Below are positions 4,981 through 8,039 of a stretch of 8,039 nt of DNA, one piece after another; the stretch's first letter is position 1; each line of letters starts with the position of its first letter. Where the stretch lies: contig DYHL01000119.1 of assembly GCA_020724185.1 (NCBI GenBank), positions 1 through 8,039 on the forward strand. Reading direction: 5' to 3'. Origin of the DNA: Candidatus Nitrosymbiomonas sp. (GTDB lineage Bacteria > Sysuimicrobiota > Sysuimicrobiia > Sysuimicrobiales > Humicultoraceae). Under the pieces are notes generated by a model. That model had not been told where the DNA came from. It saw only the letters and a program-made list of their open reading frames with translations, and ran no database searches. A program made the translations under genes and the position numbers.

Positions 4981-7900
4981 TCACGAAGCGAGCGTGGATG
5001 CGGCCCGCCCGCAGGCAAGCCCGTGGCGTTCCCATGCCGCCAGAATCTCTCGGTTGAGGGGGACATCCCTCCTGAGGCGCACCTGCTGGGCCTGCGACAG
5101 CGTCGCGGCCTGGGCATCAATGAACTCCACCGCACGGCCGAGATACGGGAAGCGAGGCGTTTGTTCGAGCATCTCCAAGATGAGGAAGTGGTGCCAGAAG
5201 ATGCGCTGGGGTTGGAGATTGGCGTGGCCGATCTCGGCCAGAAGTCCCAGCGCCTCGTTGGATGTGTCAAGCGCGCGGCTGGTGTCTCCGAGCCCGGCAT
5301 AGGCCAAGGCGAGGTGGCTGAGGGTGTCTGGGAGCATGAGGCGCTCTCCCGCGCGAGCCTGAATGTCGCGGGCTCGCTCCAGGTCTGCAACGGCCTGCTG
5401 GTGGTCTCCTCGGAGGAGCGCGATGATGCCGCGCTTGGCAAGGGATTCGAGGAAGGGGCCGTAGGGGTCTCCGCGATGGCCCTCGAGCTCGAAAAGCCGG
5501 AGAACCTCGTCCACCAGGCCCGCCGCCGCGTCCGCGTTGTGATGGTCCAGATGCAGTTGGGCCTGGGAGTCCTTGCAGGTGGCAATCAGGAGGTGGCTAC
5601 CTGAGGTAATGGGCAGTTCCAGCGCCCTCTTGGAGGCGTCCCACGCCCAGCGATAGTTCCCTATCAAGCGTCCGACGCTGTTGGCGATTTCGTTGAGGCG
5701 AGAGAAGCGTGCACGTGCGTATCCCGAAGACCGGCTCTTGACAGATGCTTCCCTTAGACTTGCCATCGCATCCCCTATGCGCAGATCGAAAGTATCCAGA
5801 GTGGCAAGATGGATGATCACTCGAGCCTCTGTAGTGCAGTCCCCGGCCTCCCTTGAGAACTGCAGAGCCTTGAGCAGTCTGGCACGAGACTGATGCAAGT
5901 TCCCAGTCCACTTCAGAACCAGGGCTTCTACCATCAAGATCATGGGCACATCATCCAAGTAGCCCAATTCGACGAGCGTGTCCCTGGCCGACTTAGCAAA
6001 GGATAATGCAGAGCTGAAGTCACCAAGCTTGAGATACGCAGCAGCCGCCTGCCACAGCGCTGTGGCTTTCGTGGGAGACGGCATTCCCTCAAGTTTCCTA
6101 AGCAGCACTCGCGTCACTGCAAGAGATCGTCCGTGCTGCCCCGCTCGGTTCTTCGCCCACGCGAGAACCCGCAGCGCTTCCGTCTCGGCCTGCAAATCGC
6201 ACCCCGACCGCGCGATTACCCAAGAGCGGTGAGCCAGATGTGCAGCTTGGCTGAAGTTGCCGGCGTGGTCCTCAAACAGGGCGCTGCGGGTGAGCCAAGT
6301 GGTCCTGAGTATGGGCTGAGCATTCCGCTGACAGAGCGCGCCCATCTGATCCAGAACAGCCTTCCGGTCTCGGAGTCTGCCAAGCACCTCGAGGATCTCG
6401 TCGGACTTGACCAGGAGTGACATCTCTTCTAGAACACCTTCCTCAACACCTTGCGTCCGGTCTCGCTTAACACAGGATGCGGCGTACCTGTAAGCCAACA
6501 ACGCCTCCTCGTAAGCGTACATCTTCCTCGCCTGATCGCCAGCCAATGTCCAGGATCCGGCAGCAAGATGCCACTGGCCGGCGGAGTGCTGGTGCCACGC
6601 GAGACGGTGCATGGGGACATCTGGCCACTGTGTCAATATGGCAGCAGCCCTGACATGGTATTCCCGGCGCATGTGCGCCGGCAGATTCGCGTAGCATACA
6701 GCCCGGATCTTGTCGTGAGAGAACCTGTATCCGGCATTCTCGCGCTCGAAGATCCCGGCCTTCAGGAGGTGCTCAACGCCTCTCGAGAGGCGGTTGCGGC
6801 CTCTCCTGCCGATCAGGGCAAGGTGTTCCTCATCGAAGCTCCTCCCCAAGACCGCTGCCATCTCAGCTACCTGGCGAACCGTGGGGTCGAGAAGGGCCAG
6901 TCGCTGTTGAACCGTGGCGCGAACGCCGTCGGGAATACCAAGTTCCGATTCCGGGGGACTCCCACCGCCTGACCGTAGCAATCGGTTGGGAGCCGGCTCG
7001 CGCCATTGCTGCTGGAGCAGCCGAAGTGTCTCAATCACGAACAGGGGGTTCCCTTCGGACTCTGCAAAGACGCGCGCCACCAGATTCGAAGGCAAGGGTT
7101 GTCCTTCGATCAGCACCCGAATTAGTTCCCCTGTTTCCACCTCCGACAGCGGGCCCAAGCGCAGCACTGTCGCGCAATGGCGCGAGAGTCTCTCCAGATT
7201 GAAATCGTGCAGCGGGCGGGGTCCCACTGGCCGGGCGGTGAGGAGCACAACCACTCGCATGTGCTTCGCACGCTCCAGGAAATGCGAGAGGAAATCCACC
7301 GTGCCCGTGTCGGCCCACTGCAGGTCCTCGATCAGCACCAGCATAGGGCGCTTCCGACTTGCCTCCTCCATCGGAGCCTGAAGCCAGTTGAACAGCCGGA
7401 GCTTGCCAGGAGGCCAGGGTGATGGGTCGCCCGTGCTTCCCACGGCATCATCAAGAGATGATGCGGGGAGAATGCTGCCATCTCGGCCAACAAACCGCGC
7501 AACGTCATCACTATCAACAAATGCGCTGAACGCGTCGAGGACCGGCTGGTACGGAACCGGCTCATTGAACTCGATGCTGCGCCCTCGAAGGGTAGCCCCG
7601 CCTCGCGCGGCCCATTCCTCCGCCACCCATTCGGCGAACCTGGACTTCCCTATGCCTGCCTCGCCCACAAGTAGGAGCCCTCCGCCACTGCCGGCCATTG
7701 CAGCGTCAAGGAGGGCAGCAGCCACCTGCCTTTCGTCACTTCTGCCCATGAGGGGTGCTCTTTCCGGCTGGAGCGTCACCGGGCCCACGGGCCTCTGTCG
7801 GTCGGCGCGGCCGTCGCCACGGTCGGAGCGCCTCATCTCAGCAAGCAGCGACATCGTTTCCGCGTCTGGCTCGACGCCCAGTTCGGACCTGGCAAGACGA

Positions 7901-8039
7901 CTGAACCGCTTGAACTGGTTGACAGCAGCAGCCTTGTCGCCGGTCTTGATGAGAAGCCGCATCAAGCTGCGCTGTGCCGGCTCATTGAACCTGAATCCGG
8001 CGTGAAAACGATCAAATCTTGAGCTGATCGATATGCTTG
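4981..8039 (-). CDS. BTAD / AAA (STAND) ATPase / TPR transcriptional regulator, 5' end beyond the window
   Basis: The stop is at 4981. The first possible in-window starts are TTG 7965 and ATG 7962, but the frame stays open for 25 more codons to the edge and reads RFNEPAQRSLMRLL into the domain, so the gene surely starts outside. At least 1,019 residues are present. Numbered from 7965: end of a bacterial transcriptional activator domain (1-45, with LARSELGVEPDAET at 24-37); AAA_16/STAND ATPase with LMGRSDE (72-78), Walker A GEAGIGKS (101-108) and Walker B LVLIEDLQWAD (209-219); a winged-helix-like segment (about 344-425, ending YRFSHDKIRAVCY); then TPR-like helices to the end (about 460-960, clearest at 880-912). 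No C-terminal LuxR helix-turn-helix is present. In this class an OmpR-type DNA-binding domain usually precedes BTAD, here off the window. Likely an ATP-dependent switch that senses a ligand or partner through the TPRs. Target unknown. Confidence 0.88.
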   Translation of the reverse strand, partial: SISISSRFDRFHAGFRFNEPAQRSLMRLLIKTGDKAAAVNQFKRFSRLARSELGVEPDAETMSLLAEMRRSDRGDGRADRQRPVGPVTLQPERAPLMGRSDERQVAAALLDAAMAGSGGGLLLVGEAGIGKSRFAEWVAEEWAARGGATLRGRSIEFNEPVPYQPVLDAFSAFVDSDDVARFVGRDGSILPASSLDDAVGSTGDPSPWPPGKLRLFNWLQAPMEEASRKRPMLVLIEDLQWADTGTVDFLSHFLERAKHMRVVVLLTARPVGPRPLHDFNLERLSRHCATVLRLGPLSEVETGELIRVLIEGQPLPSNLVARVFAESEGNPLFVIETLRLLQQQWREPAPNRLLRSGGGSPPESELGIPDGVRATVQQRLALLDPTVRQVAEMAAVLGRSFDEEHLALIGRRGRNRLSRGVEHLLKAGIFERENAGYRFSHDKIRAVCYANLPAHMRREYHVRAAAILTQWPDVPMHRLAWHQHSAGQWHLAAGSWTLAGDQARKMYAYEEALLAYRYAASCVKRDRTQGVEEGVLEEMSLLVKSDEILEVLGRLRDRKAVLDQMGALCQRNAQPILRTTWLTRSALFEDHAGNFSQAAHLAHRSWVIARSGCDLQAETEALRVLAWAKNRAGQHGRSLAVTRVLLRKLEGMPSPTKATALWQAAAAYLKLGDFSSALSFAKSARDTLVELGYLDDVPMILMVEALVLKWTGNLHQSRARLLKALQFSREAGDCTTEARVIIHLATLDTFDLRIGDAMASLREASVKSRSSGYARARFSRLNEIANSVGRLIGNYRWAWDASKRALELPITSGSHLLIATCKDSQAQLHLDHHNADAAAGLVDEVLRLFELEGHRGDPYGPFLESLAKRGIIALLRGDHQQAVADLERARDIQARAGERLMLPDTLSHLALAYAGLGDTSRALDTSNEALGLLAEIGHANLQPQRIFWHHFLILEMLEQTPRFPYLGRAVEFIDAQAATLSQAQQVRLRRDVPLNREILAAWERHGLACGRAASTLAS

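Noticed and set aside
4905..5585. N-terminal extension of the 243-aa protein upstream of 4904
   Set aside because: The frame is open but overlaps the regulator gene in another frame and reads as low-complexity Ser/Arg/Pro. The sensible protein begins at MEGQVV.
4828..5604. 258-aa plus-strand open frame opposite the 3' part of the regulator
   Set aside because: Antisense to the TPR region, with no visible domain, and it crosses a gene boundary on the other strand.

Overview
All genes in this window lie on the minus strand. The DNA is GC-rich bacterial chromosome. It holds the start of a division and cell wall (dcw) cluster in the order mraZ, rsmH, ftsL, ftsI, murE. Upstream of the cluster is a separate two-gene unit: a large signal-transducing regulator and a small unrecognised protein. 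The dcw order, the high GC, an ftsI product without PASTA repeats and a BTAD-type regulator suit a GC-rich, possibly little-cultured bacterial lineage. The sequence alone does not fix the phylum.

Reading along the minus strand, from high to low coordinates: (1) 8039-4981 is a BTAD / STAND-type AAA ATPase / TPR regulator. Its reading frame stays open to the window edge, so its true start and any N-terminal DNA-binding domain lie outside. (2) 4904-4173 is a 243-aa protein of unknown function, probably co-transcribed with the regulator. Its C-terminal half weakly recalls the Imm52-type immunity fold. (3) 4172-3919 is a 254-base gap with two hairpins and a regularly phased array of GTGGGG boxes running up to the mraZ start codon; these match the known type of MraZ operator. 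(4) 3918-157 is a tightly packed mraZ-rsmH-ftsL-ftsI run. The rsmH/ftsL and ftsL/ftsI junctions are 4-base start/stop overlaps (GTGA, ATGA). The mraZ/rsmH junction has the same geometry only if rsmH starts at an ATA codon. (5) 156-86 is a 71-base gap with a consensus extended -10 promoter (TGCTATAAT), a small inverted repeat and a strong Shine-Dalgarno, followed by (6) the first 28 codons of murE, which runs off the window.

How the genes work together: MraZ is the DNA-binding autoregulator of the cluster. RsmH methylates 16S rRNA. FtsL and FtsI are membrane parts of the septal peptidoglycan machine. MurE makes the cytoplasmic precursor. The promoter before murE suggests that precursor synthesis can be transcribed apart from MraZ control. 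No RNA genes, mobile elements, CRISPR arrays or plus-strand genes could be supported. The most unusual points are the apparent ATA start of rsmH, the murE promoter, and the pairing of a regulator with an Imm52-like protein next to the dcw cluster.
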